In this document: piece by piece, positions 48,200-60,997 of the stretch | Layout: each line of letters begins with the position of its first letter | Numbering within the stretch: position 1 is the first letter of the stretch | Source of the DNA: Platycnemis pennipes | Taxonomy: Eukaryota > Arthropoda > Insecta > Odonata > Platycnemididae | DNA: 64,000 bases | Assembly: GCA_933228895.1 (NCBI GenBank) | Contig: OW121855.1 | Location: forward strand, 35,044,698-35,108,697 | Direction: 5' to 3' | Notes under the pieces: generated by a model | What the model saw: the letters and a program-made list of their open reading frames with translations, nothing else | Databases searched by the model: none | What the model was told of the DNA's origin: nothing | Program-made: the position numbers and the translations under genes

Positions 48200-49360
48200 G
48201 AATACTTTCGTTCTCCTTTAAATTCATTCTAAAATGTACCTAGCCTTCCTTTGTTTTGTCCGTTTATCAAAGACTGACTTACCATTCATAAAATGTCACG
48301 ATTCATATAGAATGTATTTAAAATTTTTGCCATCAATTGCCATCATCCGCCGTCTTCTGCTTGCTTTGTTTACTTTACTGTAAATGAACTAAATAATTAA
48401 CTGAAACTAAGGAATACCATCGAAACCGAAAATTCTAGCAAGCAGTGAAAGAAGAGGTAAAAATAACACACAATCAAAAGTTACCTCTCTCAGGATGCAA
48501 TGCTTTAAAAAATCATGATAGATATAGAGTGACATAATCATAAAACTGTTGTAGAGACTACAAGGATTCCATACACACAATACATCCTAAGTAGAGATTT
48601 TGTTCTTTTTATTCCTGACTCCTACCAGAATTCGCGCTGGAGTTAAAACTTCCGGCCTGGATTGATTGCCAACGGTGACTCTTTACCACGTTCCACTAGG
48701 CAGTGCCCTATTATTTATCCACAAGTGGCACGGCAGAATATGAAAACTTTAGTAGCAGACCATTTACGAATTTACGTTGCATACAAACCTGCGTAGATGA
48801 AGGATAATTAAAAAAAGGTAAGGTGTAAGTTGACTTCACATCAGGGCTCTCAGAGCAGAGAGACAGAGGTCTGTAAGAACGTGATCAGAACTGAAAAAAT
48901 CACATCAATTTCCAATAAGATAGGCAGCAAGCTTAATTCTAATTGTACTGAGTCGCGAAAAGGTGGGTCTAGAACATACCATGTAAAATATTTAATTTAT
49001 CCGAGAAATGTCATTCAGGTAAGAAGGAGGCTCTTAGCAAGGAGTGTGAGGTGACGCACGAGGGTTCTCAGGGGGGGTTCTCAGGGAGTCATGAACTGAA
49101 ACCCCACAACAAGTTTCAATAAGATACAGCCAAGAACTTAATGCGAATGTGATTCTGCAAATTTTATATTTGTTGTAAAAGGAGATGTGGGCTAAGGGAT
49201 AACAACTACATCTGGGATAAGGGATAAGAATACAGACGTAATCAATAGTAATTCTATCCATTAATATAAAGGACGATAAGCTTGGGCCCAGTGATTGAGT
49301 AACTGATATTGTCCAAACCGTTTTCAACCCACCTTCCGGGGATTAAACTGTCGTCTTACC
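48200..49360. other. AT-rich intergenic, nothing recognised
   Basis: A short direct duplication of GGTTCTCAGGG at 49062-49087 is the only local structure seen. No coding or repeat family match. Confidence 0.4.
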
Positions 49361-49369
49361 TGACCTCTT

Positions 49370-50991
49370 TTAGCGGCTGATGCAACCAATTGAAATTTCT
49401 GTAATGGTATTGAAAATTTACTCAAAGATATAAGCCCCAACAAATCTCCTGGCCCTGATCAAATTCCGTCCCGCGTATATAGAGAGTTAGCTTCCGAAAT
49501 TTCCCCCTTCCTTGAAATAGTATTTAATAAATCCCTGACCGAACACGTCGTACCTATGGACTGAAAAGCAGCTGATGTAACACCCATTTTTAAAAGTGGT
49601 GATAGGGAGCAGCCATCTAACTACAGACCTATTTCCCTCACATCCAATCCAAGCAAGGTCCTGGAACATATAATTGTCAGTTCAGTCATGGGACACCTAG
49701 ATAGCTAGAATTTATTGTCCAATGTTCAGCATGGCTTCCGGAAGAGCAGATCATGGGAAACTCAACTTGCTCTCTTTTCCCACGATATTTTAGTTTCTGG
49801 CGAAAATAATATTTCATTGGATGCCATATTTCTCGATTTCAAAAAAGGTTTTGACAAGGTGTCTCATAGCAAACTAATTTTCCAATTAAAATCTTATGGG
49901 ATATAAAACATTATATCATGGATAAATGATTATCTGCATGATCGAGTGCAAAGGGTTGCTTTGGACGGTGCTACCGGTGATTCGGGTGTCCCACAAGGTA
50001 GTGTGATAGGTCCACACCTGTTCCTTCTGTACATAAATGAAATCAATAAGGTGGTAAAAAGTAAGCTTCATCTATTTGCCGATGACGCAGTAGTGTACAG
50101 GGAAATTCTATGCCCAAACGATAAAGAATATTTAAATATTGACCTACAAGCAATTGAAAATTGGTGTGGTACATGGCAGGCAAAATTCGTTTTAAAAAAG
50201 TCTAGTAATAAATTTTTGGAAAAAGAATATCTCTCCTCCTAGCACTTACAAAATAAGAAATAATGAATTAACAAACGTGGAATCCATTAAATATCTTGGA
50301 ATAAGACTGACACATGATCTTTCCTGGGGTAAACACATACGAGAAACCAGCTACTTTTCCCTTGTTAGACCTCATTTGGAATATGCTGCCAGTGTATGGG
50401 ATCACTACGAAATCGGTCTATATAATGAACTAGAACGTGTGCAGCGAAGATCGGCAATATTTGTAAACGGACGGTACGATAAACTTATTAGCAAAACCAG
50501 TCTATTTAATGAATTAAATTGGGAATCATTATCAGATCGCAGGTTGAAATTTAGACTTAATCTCCTCAATAAAATCCAAGACCATATTTTCAGTGATGGT
50601 GTTAAAAATATTTTGCGAACCCCAACTTACTTTGGTAGACTGGACTATATTTACAAAATTAGAGAAATTGATTGCCGAACTGACAGATTCAAAACGTCCT
50701 TTTTTCCTCGTACAATTAGGGATATGAATAGCGGTAAATATGCCCAATACGAGTGAATCACTGTATAGCATAGGTAGTTGCATGATGGTATAAGGACTAG
50801 AAGGTAACCTAAATAACAGTACATTTTTACATGCTTACTTTGCTATTTTTATCTTTTTAAATCGTGAAGTTTAGACTTATATGTTTATACTAATCCTTTT
50901 CAATGCATGATATGTAGTGCATGTTTGGTGAGAATTCACCCCCTACCACACATCTTTATGGAGGCTTGCAGGATATTATGTAGATGTAGAT
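49370..50991 (+). pseudogene. LINE-A retrotransposon, copy with the RT core
   Basis: The most complete RT domain in the window, spread over frames broken by stops. It starts with ISPNKSPGPDQIPSRVYREL (motif 1), KAADVTPIFKSGDREQPSNY and RPISLTSNPSKVLEHIIVSS (motif 2). Then come NVQHGFRKSRSWETQLALF, FLDFKKGFDKVSHSKLIF (motif A), GDSGVPQGSVIGPHLFLLYI (motif B) and LHLFADDAVVYRE (motif C; FADD at 50075-50086). After the RT, a 75-bp in-frame deletion joins GKHIRE to TSYFSLVRPH, removing IMGQANRKLGFIK and the next residues. The 3' end has a diverged hairpin (50939-50972) and GTAGATGTAGATG. The endonuclease half is lost. Confidence 0.9.
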
Positions 50992-50999
50992 GAATTGTG

Positions 51000-51930
51000 A
51001 GTCGTAACCTTGACACTAGATTAAACTACGTGTAGCGGCAGTCAAAGATTTCCTTTATTTAACAAGGGCATCTAATGAACTTTGTCGATTTAATGAATAA
51101 GTACCTACATGTAATGATATGCAATCAACAGGAAGCATAGTTAGAGTCCAGGTCTACTTTAACTTTTTAGAGTTGAACCTAAACTCCACAACGAACATAG
51201 CCAAGAATAATAGTTTATCAGATATCCAAGCTTATTAATGAAAAAGAAATTTTAACAGAATGAGAGATATGATTATTAGGTACTTCTAAATTATGGATAG
51301 AAACATAATTATTGTGAAAAAGGTGGTTTTTGGAATGACTTTACGACTGCGAATCGCTTTCTTCAGCATAGATATTTTACCAAGCTTCGCAGTAAATGGG
51401 GGAAGCCCAAGCATATAAGATTCTTAACCAAAACCTAACTACTTTCAAAATTTAATAGCGTTTAATATACCTTCGCTATGGGACATCTCGCTTCTAAATC
51501 CACTCTTTAAAAATACCACCGAAAGCAATGCATATGCCATCACAAACTTATCGAAAATATTTATCCATCTGTATACAAAGAATAGCATCACAATACCTAG
51601 ATCAATCGTTTCAAACAACCATCCTTTTGGATTCTACTCTGTTACCGACTACAAATGCCGAAGGAGTGGCCTGGTGTTCGCATAAAATCCTCAAAAATCC
51701 CCTTTTTCTCTAATGTCCAGTTATTTTGACCGTTTTAATCTTTCCTGGAAAAATGCCTTCCAAACCCTTTCCTCCACCATCCTTCTCCTTTCATCAAAGG
51801 CCTACATTACCCTAGACGACGGAAACGAAGAGAAAAATATATTTGGCCCTTTGGCATGCACGCAATGAAAAGGTAAAGAACTCGTTCCCCATCGGAAAAG
51901 ATTGTGAAAAAATGAAGAAAATGAGAATTG
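51000..51930. other. AT-rich flank of the caudal upstream region
   Basis: No repeat of the described families and no coding signal. Confidence 0.4.
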
Positions 51931-53854
51931 AGCCTCGTCCCACACCACGAATCCATTCCTCCAACTGTTCTGGGAATCCTTCCCCCTTCCCATCTAATAC
52001 CCCCTATCCATGGTGGCAGTGGGCTTCCCCACTCACCAAGGCCCGACCCACCCCTCAAGCTCGGAGATCTTCTCCTACCGATCGGGAAAGGGAAGAAAAG
52101 GACGAGATACGGGGAGAGGAAGAGAAAGAAGGGAAGCAGGGAAAGAATAGGACTCCAGAAGCCGCCGCCTTTTCATAGGGGTTGCCCTCCCCCACAGATT
52201 CCCCTGCACCCCACCCCCCGCCGTCACCTTCATCCTTCTCTTCGCAGGCAGCAGGCCGGCAGCCAACAACGCCGCGGCCCCCCCGCCGGGCAGCCATATT
52301 TCGACGACCATTGGAGGAGAGAGGCGGCGAATCAGCGGGAGGCAGGAGGCGACCCCACCCGAACGGTCACGGAAACCCATTTGCGCTCATGTGGGCGGAG
52401 AGGGGAGGGCGACCGTGGGAGATGGGGTGGGTTAGTAGGCACGGCGGGGAGGAAGAGGGCGGGAAAAAGGGCGGCTTTTTCGAAAGGACAGAGAGGGCCT
52501 GGGGAGGAAAGGGTTGGATGGGCCTTGAGGTGGGGGCCGGGGAGAAAGAAATGCGGTGTTTGTCGGTGCGGCTCAGGAGGAGGGAAGAAGGGGAGGGGGA
52601 GAAGAGGGCGAAGAACCTAGAGAGGAAATAGGTTGCCGGGAGGAGGTGGGCAAAAGGGGGGGGGGAGGGAGGAGTGAGGATAAGGCCCCCGAGGAATGGG
52701 GGTGGGTCGTGAGGGGGCGTAGCGAGTAACAGAGCGAAAGAGAGGGAAACAAAGACGTGGGGGAGGCTTCGCCCACTCACTCCCGCACGGGACGATGGTG
52801 TGAAGAGACGGAGGAAGACAGTTGGTGTGAAGCGAGAAGACGTAGCCGAGAGTTGAGAGAGACGAGTTACACTGCCGTACGCGTACACGGATCGATAAGA
52901 TAAATCGGGAGACGGGACGTACGGTTTGGCGGAGAGAACGTCGATTCTCGCGGGGCAGTGAGGAAGACCGCGGTGTCGGCGAAGTTTCCGTCTCAGTACG
53001 CAACTTCATCACCCGGACTTGAGAACGTAGTGACCGCCCGGGATATAAGTTGGAAAAGTTCCCTCGAAATCGTGTGCGACGGTGTGGGTTGTCTCCAACG
53101 TGCACTCAGCGAGACGCCGGCAGTGCCCTCTCGAAGCGTGTGACAGGACGAAGGAGACTTATAAAAAAATTAACCACCCCCACTCCCACACAGCGTATCT
53201 CGTCTAATCTCTGACGTGTTCCCTGAGCGATGATATCGCTCGCGTATCGTGTGTCTCCTTCAATGTGACGGCGATGAGACTCGAGGACGAAATGAAGTGC
53301 TCGCCGAAGTGAATAACGCCAGGCGCAAAACAAATTAGACAGTTGATTCTTATTATGAAAAAGAATCGGCTTTGTTACCTAAAATCGTAGTTAGCATATT
53401 AGACTGATTGTATAATCCTCCAGGTAGCTTTGCTTAGTGCACAAGGTGGAAATTTTACCCTTCAAATATGTTTGAAAGGTGTCGATTGCTTTGTATCTGA
53501 AACAACCCGTACCAATGTTAACCTTGTGACGCTTTGTGGCAAAAAGATTCCGTATTGGACGTTCCAATGGACAATATTTGGTGAGTTTCCATTGCGTGTC
53601 AGAAGACATTAAAGACTTATAAAGAAGTGATATAAAATCAGTGAAAGAACAGGGACAACCTTAAGAAAAAACGGAGAAAAACGAAGGTGGTTTACTGAAC
53701 TGTTTTTTTTACGAACTTTATTTGGACGTATTTTTGCGAGCAGGAGTAATTGCATCCTCGACGAACTTGGCGCTAAGGGAGCGAGTGTCATCGCAAAAAG
53801 GAATAAACCGTGTGACTAGAAGGACGAGGATTGCGAAGGAGAAGCGAGCGTAAC
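51931..53854 (+). promoter_or_regulatory. GC/CpG-rich upstream region and probable 5' leader of caudal
   Basis: From about 51.93 kb the composition shifts to G- and CpG-rich and stays so through the caudal exon, apart from an AT-richer part at 53.3-53.8 kb. A strongly G-rich strand lies at 52385-52770, including ten G in a row near 52656-52665. A TATAAAA at 53160 could be a core element, but its spacing to an initiator is unclear, so the start site is not placed. The open frames in this part (up to 230 codons) are low-complexity Gly/Arg or Pro/Ser text on both strands and are explained by composition. The leader probably includes at least the last 100-200 bp before 53855 and may contain an unseen intron. 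Confidence 0.5.
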
Positions 53855-55127
53855 ATGGTCTCCTATTATAACTCCCTTGCGATGTTTCCAAACCGGCACG
53901 CGCCGCAGAGCAGCAGCCCGGCCGCGGCGGCGGCGGCAGCGGCCGCTGCATACCTCGGGTACCACGGCTATCACCACCCACATCACCACATCCCGCCCCA
54001 CGCCCCGCACCACCACGTGCACCCACAGGGATCCCCGCCCGCGGCACCCGCCGCGCCGCACCACCAAAGCCCTCATCACCATCACCACCTGCACCACAAC
54101 ATACCGCCCCACCCGCACCTGACGCCGCACCACCAGTACCCAGGTGAGAATCACGAGGGCAGCGGGGGCACCGGAGGTAACCACGGAGGGATCATGGGAT
54201 CCAACCACCTCGGTGGACACCAGCACCACCAGTACGCCCCACCCACACCACCTTCGCAGTACGACCATAACCCGCACCACCATATTCCGCACCATCTGAT
54301 CCAGCACCACGTCCACGCCTCCCACCAGGAGACTGAGGGGAGCCAGACGGGTTCCCCACAGCCCTTGGGAACCCCCGTGTCCTGGCACAGCCCGGTGTAC
54401 GCGGCCCCCTGTCCCCGGGGCGGGACGGGACCAAACCCTGACGCCCCCGCGGGAATGACCGGCACCCCATACGAAGGCTGGTCCCCGCAGTCCATGCAGC
54501 CAGTCATGGGGCCTTTGAACGCCAACACGGCCCCGGGCACGGGGACGCCCCCTCCGCCTTCCTCCGTGACCCCCGACTACAAGATGACCCCTGGGCTGGA
54601 ATTCCCGGGCGGAGGGGGCGGGTCCCCCACTCTGATGACCATGTCCTCGCAGCAGCCCCAGGATCTCAGCAACGGCTCCGGCCCGCCCCCGGCCATCCCC
54701 ATCTCGGGGGTTTCCGCGCTTCCGGGCCTCGTGGGCACGACCCTGCCCCCGCAGCACGCCTCCCCCGATTCCGGCCTCGCGGCCTCCAGCGACGGCGTCT
54801 CCAGCTCCGCCGGGTCCCCGCAGCACATACACCAACTCCAGCAGCACCACCACCCTGGAAGCCACGCCCCCCACCACATTCAAATGGGCGGTCAGCAGGG
54901 CGGGATGCAGATGCAGACTCTGCAGCCGGTGCAGAACGCCCTGCTGCAGGCGGGCCCGACGGAGCTGCGGCAGCTGCCGCACCAGCAGCAGACACCCGCA
55001 CCACAGCAGGGTCGACACCCGGGGCAGGGGGACCAAACACAGGTGCAGCAGCAGCATAGGCCACAGCCGGTCAGGAGCCCGTACGAGTGGATGAAGAAAC
55101 CTTCGTACCAGAGCCAGCCCAATCCAG
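53855..55127 (+). CDS. cad: Homeobox protein Caudal (Cdx), first coding exon
   Basis: Caudal is a ParaHox homeodomain transcription factor that specifies posterior identity and segmentation in arthropods and acts in the nucleus. This exon gives 424 residues plus one base. It starts at the ATG at 53855, chosen because MVSYYNSLAMFPNRH matches the conserved insect Caudal N-terminus; the open frame extends eight more codons upstream without another ATG. Then come ten Ala (23-32), a His/Pro-rich region (about 35-110), Pro/Gly/Ser-rich text, and a Gln/His-rich part (about 320-405). The Caudal hexapeptide region SPYEWMKKPSYQ (408-419, YEWM at 410-413) is the partner-binding motif upstream of the homeodomain. 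The exon ends AATCCAG followed by GTAAAT, a good donor in phase 1, inside NPG just before the expected KTRTKDKYR. The homeodomain exons lie beyond the window. The exon is long for the family, through homopolymeric expansion. Confidence 0.93.
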
Positions 55128-57179
55128 GTAAATTCATTCAAGTATCCCCTCATCTTCACTTGTATATCTTCGAAGTAGTCTCCTCTTGCCGCGTCAGTTG
55201 TATCAATACTTGACAACTTGCAATAACTGGATAGGTCTAACTGGATAGCCGAGTCCAAATGCTGTGGATATTCCTAAATGATACCTACTTCAAGTCCTCC
55301 AGGTTGGAATTCCAAAATTTGCTTCGATAGTGCCATGCCATCAATAACAGTTCTTGGCATATTCAAATTTGATAACTATTTTGGTGGTTCCAAATCAAGT
55401 TGGAACTGTTGTGCCTTTTATTTCTGTTTCTTCCATTGAATGCAATTTCAACTCCAAAATATTCCCAGTCAATTACTTATGTAAATGTTGCGCGAAATTA
55501 TTCAAGGATTTAATTTCTCAGAATACCGCAACTTTAAACATGTATAAATTGTATATACAGGCGTGTTACAACGCGTACCCAGGGAGTATGCTTTGTTACG
55601 ACCTACTTATTGTCATTGTACCCCATGAAATGAAGTCTTTACCACCAAGAATGCGGAATAACTCCATGCTACCGACAAATGATATATATTAGTAAGGTAT
55701 GAACTTTATGAAAAGCAATAGACAACATCCTTCGCAACGCTTAAAATCTCCCTTCATGTTAAGCGTACGCAAAAAATCTATTTTCTGCATGCATGACATT
55801 ACATCTTACTCTAATCCGAAATCAAATTTCCAAACATTATTTATGAATGATTTCCTGATAACCATTTGGAAAGTAAATAATTTTTAATTATGGTACCTAC
55901 TTCGTATTTAAAATTTCAACCATATCTAATTTAAAATTTTACCCATAAACAAGTATGTTCTTTCTCGGTCTAATTTACTTCGATAACCTATCCGCTTAAA
56001 AAAATTGGTTACGGCTCACTTTCATCATGCACGAGTACCCATCTACTGAAATATTCACCTGATTATGAAATTACGAACATGCATTACATAATAATTCTGA
56101 TAGTCTGAATCAAAATTGTGCAATTTTGAAGAAAGAAAATCCGTCTCACAAGGACCCGCGCATAAATGATTACTCAAGACTAGATCATCATCATTGCTCC
56201 GCATATTGTTTTGACGCAGATCTCTAATTGATTCCTTTATCGAACGTCCATTTTATGTCCATGTAACTGTTTCATTTGCATCCTTCACTATCTGCTCTGT
56301 AAATATCATCCGAGGTCTTCCCTTAACTTTGTTCCCATTACTTTTTCCTCGATGACTGCCTTCATAAAGCCATAACGGTGATAACTCACCCACTGAAACA
56401 CCTTGGTAGGTAGCTTACACGGTAGTCACTAAATGTAGTGTCTCAATATGTTCTTTTGGTTGACCCGTGAATCCGCTTCTTTACAAAATGTTCTTCCGCA
56501 TTATTTTTCCACCTTCTCCTCTAAAATCCTCTTCATTAGCATATCTGTCGATATATCTTAAGGTAATGATTGTTCAGTGACATCACATTTCCTCCATCAC
56601 ATCGCCTAACAGCCATGAAAGAGAATATTCCTGATGTGCGTTCGAAAGGCCGTTTTGCTTGACGCATCAAATTGCAGGCTTAGAAGCAGACTCTATTAGC
56701 GAAAATTTCATGTATGAATGCATGAGAGGGAGGACGGGAAATTTTCCACAAAATCACTTATACATTTGGGAAATTTTTGTTGAAATCGTCACTTAAAAGG
56801 ATTAAATGATTCACTTTGCAATCCTTCATGCAACAGAAAGAGCACTAAAAAGTCTCCTGTAAATGCCATTTTACTTAAGGCTTTTCACTGAGCTGTCTGA
56901 GGCATGGAGATATGCGGTATGAATTTAGTATTGCGTAAAGGAAAGAATTGCATGCAAAACATCCCAAATGTATGGAAGTCTTTGGAAAATAGTCCCATAA
57001 GATTTCCACGCGTTCTTCATGCAAATTCCCCTGTTTCAAGTAGTGCAATTATTGCGTCTTGTAAAATGACCTTATGTTAGATGTTATGTCCTCATAAGAT
57101 GTTAGAAGTTATTTAAGAAATTATGATCTTATAATTTATATGAAGTACCTCAATGAGCGTTTCCTAAGGAGCGTATTAA

Positions 57180-57335
57180 TTAGAGAAAACTCCAGCGCGT
57201 TCCCGCCGGCCGCGGAATACCGGTTGTCGCTACGTTAATTCCCCGGTGAGTGTGGCGCGCGATCGCGGGTAGTGGGTGCGGGCGCCGTGCAGGAGATGCA
57301 CCTTAAATCAGTCGCACGCATCTCTCTCCATAAAT
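57180..57335. promoter_or_regulatory. CpG-rich block within intron 1
   Basis: A short island with CCGCCGGCCGCGGAATACCG and GGCGCGCGATCGCGGG in AT-rich intron, followed by CCATAAATTG, which resembles a homeodomain binding core. It is not part of any repeat here. An intronic enhancer or alternative promoter of caudal is possible. Confidence 0.35.
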
Positions 57336-58664
57336 TGTAACAGTCAGGTCCTCCCGGTATTGTGTATAAATTTTCTCTTCGCTCAGGGAAACGTTTACGT
57401 TACATGATGGACTAGAAAAGTTGTAAACGAGTTATAACGGGTGGCAATAAAATGATTAGAACAGTTCGTTTATTGGGCCATCAAATCATTCTGTCTCCCT
57501 TGAATCAAGGAAGTGAGCGTTATGGTTTCTTAAAAGGTGCTAAAAGAGTTACAAACATACCCTAAATATTTTTAAAATCACCGAAACAGGAATATCGAGT
57601 GTTCTTAGCCTACACAGGTCAACCATTATTCTGTGCCGATTCCGATGAGGAGTCTCGGATTTAGGTAGAGAAGGTATTGAGACTTGTGTTGGATATACCA
57701 TATGTTCAGTGTAAGGAGAGCATGGCAAACCTTGGCCTATTTCCAATATGCATTAATTTATATGAAGTACAAAACTTTAAGAACGAAATATTAATGCGAA
57801 TTCGATAGAAAAGTGTAACTATGTCCGTAGAAGTGCAACAACCATAAGAATTACCCCAAAATTAGGTTTAACACTGGGGCCAAAGGATGTTACAATTGAG
57901 TATTTCTACTGATTTAACGATAGAAAAACTGGCGTAGAAACAAAACAATAAAACAAGCAAAATGCGAGCGTATTTCGGATCTGATATTTAGCTCCAGTTT
58001 TTTAAATATAGCATTTTAACCGAAGTAATGGTTAATCGCACGAGAAATATGACTGTTATAAAAAATTTAGAGCTGGCATTGATAAAACATTTCCAGCCAA
58101 TTTCACTTATACCAATACTCTAATTCGTATACGTAGGATAACAACAAGCAGGGATACAATCTAGATTCAAAATTGATATGGGATTAAATAGAAAATGAGA
58201 GGAATTATTGTTAGACAGTTTTCCATTTCTGTACCTTTTCCTTATGAGCGGACGGGCTTAGCAAAATTTCCTTGTGCTATTGTCTCACCTGTGCTTGATG
58301 CCTTGCTTAGCTATGACCTTCAATCCAGAATTGAAAAAATCGCTGCAACTCAATCGATTATATAATAGCCTATTTTAGAGTTTGTATGGTTAGATAGGGT
58401 TCCGGTGCCCAAAGGTTTAATTAAATTGAAATTAAATTTTTTAAATTAAATTGACAAATGTTCCTGCTGGTTTAGGGTATTAATTTTAAATTCCTATGAT
58501 GCAAGTTCGCTTTCCCAGACAAACGTATTTTGGGATTTTTTTCTGGTCTAATTCTGGTTATCAGGCGTTCATTGAAATCGAAAACATCAGTTTTACAGAT
58601 TTATAGAGATATTAGATTTGACTGTTTAGCTTGCAATTTGGGATAAATCATATTTTCATTACCG

Positions 58665-58715
58665 GCTGCCACACACCCCCGCGATGGCCTACAGAGTATC
58701 GCGTAATGTATGTTT
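58665..58715 (+). repeat. Solitary LINE-A 3' tail
   Basis: GGCTGCCACACACCCCCGCGATGGCC, shown by its ends: GCTGCCACACACC then GCGATGGCC, then CAGAGTATCGCGTAATGTA. Hairpin arms GCCAC and ATGGC persist; no LINE coding text precedes it. Confidence 0.6.
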
Positions 58716-60751
58716 CCATCAACTTTTATGTTGTTTAGCTGATTTTTGATATAAATAACCGAAAAACCTGAATGAATACATTGCGCACTCTAAGTGGGAA
58801 CAATTATAGGTAAATCTTTCTCCATAGGACGCTTAAGTTCACAATTAAAATCGTTATTAGATACGTGCAGAAGCAATGAGGCCCGGTTTTACAGCGGAAA
58901 GATGCATTGCAAACATAAATCTAAAGCGAAGAATGCAATTCTGCTCAATAGTTGAATTCGTTCGCGTTTCAAATTCAATAATAAAATCCACTTCGATCCT
59001 TTGAGTTTTCTCAAAATATTTTCTCATTCACACAACCTCAGATGCTACGTGGAAAGATCGAGAAGAATTTATTGGTGGGAGTATTTTATTACTGGCAATT
59101 AATGTTACCGATACAACATAAACGTTTCTCTCGAATTCCTCACCATAGAAACGCATCATGATGTGAACACTAGAAACACGCATCTTACCTCTACTTCTCA
59201 TTCTTTTGACCCTAAAACGTAATCTACACTCAAGCGTAACAATCCAGCGTGGTATGCACGCGGAATTTGTCTGCGACATGTATTTCATTCGGAGAAATAC
59301 TTTCTGTTAGCAGCTGCGCGTTTAACGTTAAAAATTCGCGCGCCTCAAGCAATGGCACAGTAGTGTTAATGGCTCTGGGAGAGAGGATTCATTCTGAAAG
59401 TAATATATGTATAGTACCTTGCAAGGGCTTTTTTGGTTTGTACCTGAATGACTAATGCGATAATCATGCATATCTGGGAAATTTCTGCAGTTTTTCCTCT
59501 CACAAATGCACCTGACTTTCGCACTGATCCCTTAGCTCTTAACGGCTCAAATGGAAGGCGATTCTTCCATTGCAATATTCAATCACGCGGCAGCATGCTG
59601 CATAGGGGAATGGGATGATCAGGAAAGAATCTCAGCTGTTCATATAGATAAACAATTCTTTGAAACTGACTAACGCAGGGAATGAAAGGATGTTCTGGCA
59701 AGTCATGTGCACGTGGAAGAATTGAATAGCGTATCAGTACGAGTAAGCACTCCATCTCTATGCTAACGCGCGGTTTTATACGCAATAAAATTCCAAACAG
59801 CACTCAAGGCACAAGAAGCTTTACAGTTATGGCTGCTGAAATGTCAACAGCAGTCAACGTGAAATCATCACATAGATAATTTTCCATTTGTCGCCTGGAA
59901 AGCACTCGATTAGCTATATGCAAAGGATATTCCAATAACGCTTTTTTTTTACCAGCTATCACAGTTAGTTTAACTTGTCTTCGCAGGGGAGTTCTTTCCT
60001 TCGTCTACGCTAAATTTAAAGAGCACATTGTCGGGCTTGTTTTTACATTAACCACGCATTCTATTCTCCCGTCCAGGCTATTACGTATCACAATACAATA
60101 TATTTCATAGAAGTAGCGGATAATAAATGAAACCATCTCACCATGAAAAATATACCCATATATGATATTTGACGCACTGAAGGAAGGTAGACTTAGGAGT
60201 AGGGCCAAAAAATAAGAATACGTCGTAGACTTCGTAACCTAATTCCACCGAAAATATTGGTACATTTGTTTCAACTACCGTTATGTACTAGCTTACTTTC
60301 TTAGAACCGCCTAAATAGCCCATATTTAGGTGGTGCTAAGCCCTACTAGTTACACACCAAGAAATCACTGGTTACGCATATTTCATAATTTTTTAAAGAA
60401 AAACGTTTTTAAACAGGGAAATGTCGCGCCGAAGAGGGACTTCAGCTCCACCAAGCAGCTGTTATTTTGGTGGGAAACCAAAAGAAATTCAGACCAAACC
60501 TTGCGCATTCTTAAAGAAGGTGAGACCAAGTGTTTTAATTCTGTTGCAAGCTGCTCACGAACCAAACTTACAATGCATAGATGTTATTGTAGCCCCAACA
60601 TATGGCGTAAGGAATGTCCAAAAATCGATTGCCTTGTTTAATCCAATTGCAATTGCATTGGATTTCCGATAACCCAAAAGCCTAAAAAGTGTCTTCTCCT
60701 AGCGGTATTTTCGAGTAACCTTAAATGACATTATATTGTTTACACTAGCTG

Positions 60752-60997
60752 TGTTCAACCCAAAGGTTGGTCTTTGTTGGTATGGGTAGAGGTACCAAGT
60801 ACTGTGAAATTCACACATTTAGGGTAGGACGGCCAGTTCCTTTCCCTGAGCCACCTGCAATTTCCTACGAAGTTCTGACACGCAGAAAATCGCATCGCGA
60901 GGATATTAGGTCGCCATGTCCAGTAAGTCACTTGCCCGGGATTTGAACCTGGAACCCTCCAGTCAGGGGCTCAACTCTCTACCCACCGCGACCCCCT
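60752..60997 (-). repeat. SINE-B copy 3
   Basis: The 3' end (CCAACCTTTGGGTTGAACA read on the minus strand) is at 60752, and the head with GGTTCAAATCCCGGG and GGGGGTCGCGGTGG reaches 60997. The body GTGGCTCAGGGAAAGGAAC matches copies 1 and 2. It lies in the presumed caudal intron. Confidence 0.85.

Noticed and set aside
51928..52620. 230-codon and other frames in the G-rich region upstream of caudal
   Set aside because: Low-complexity text in several frames of both strands, explained by base composition; no domain or splice evidence.
53160..53166. TATAAAA upstream of caudal
   Set aside because: Single match in a region with A-runs; no initiator could be placed at the right distance, so it is mentioned but not called as a promoter.
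53816..55258. 480-codon open frame on the minus strand opposite caudal exon 1
   Set aside because: It is an antisense shadow of a GC-rich exon with few stops; its text is Arg/Gly/Val-rich without any domain.
60421..60672. 83-codon frame starting MSRRRGTSAPPSSCYFGGKP
   Set aside because: Overlapping frame of similar length in the next phase, no known family, no splice context.
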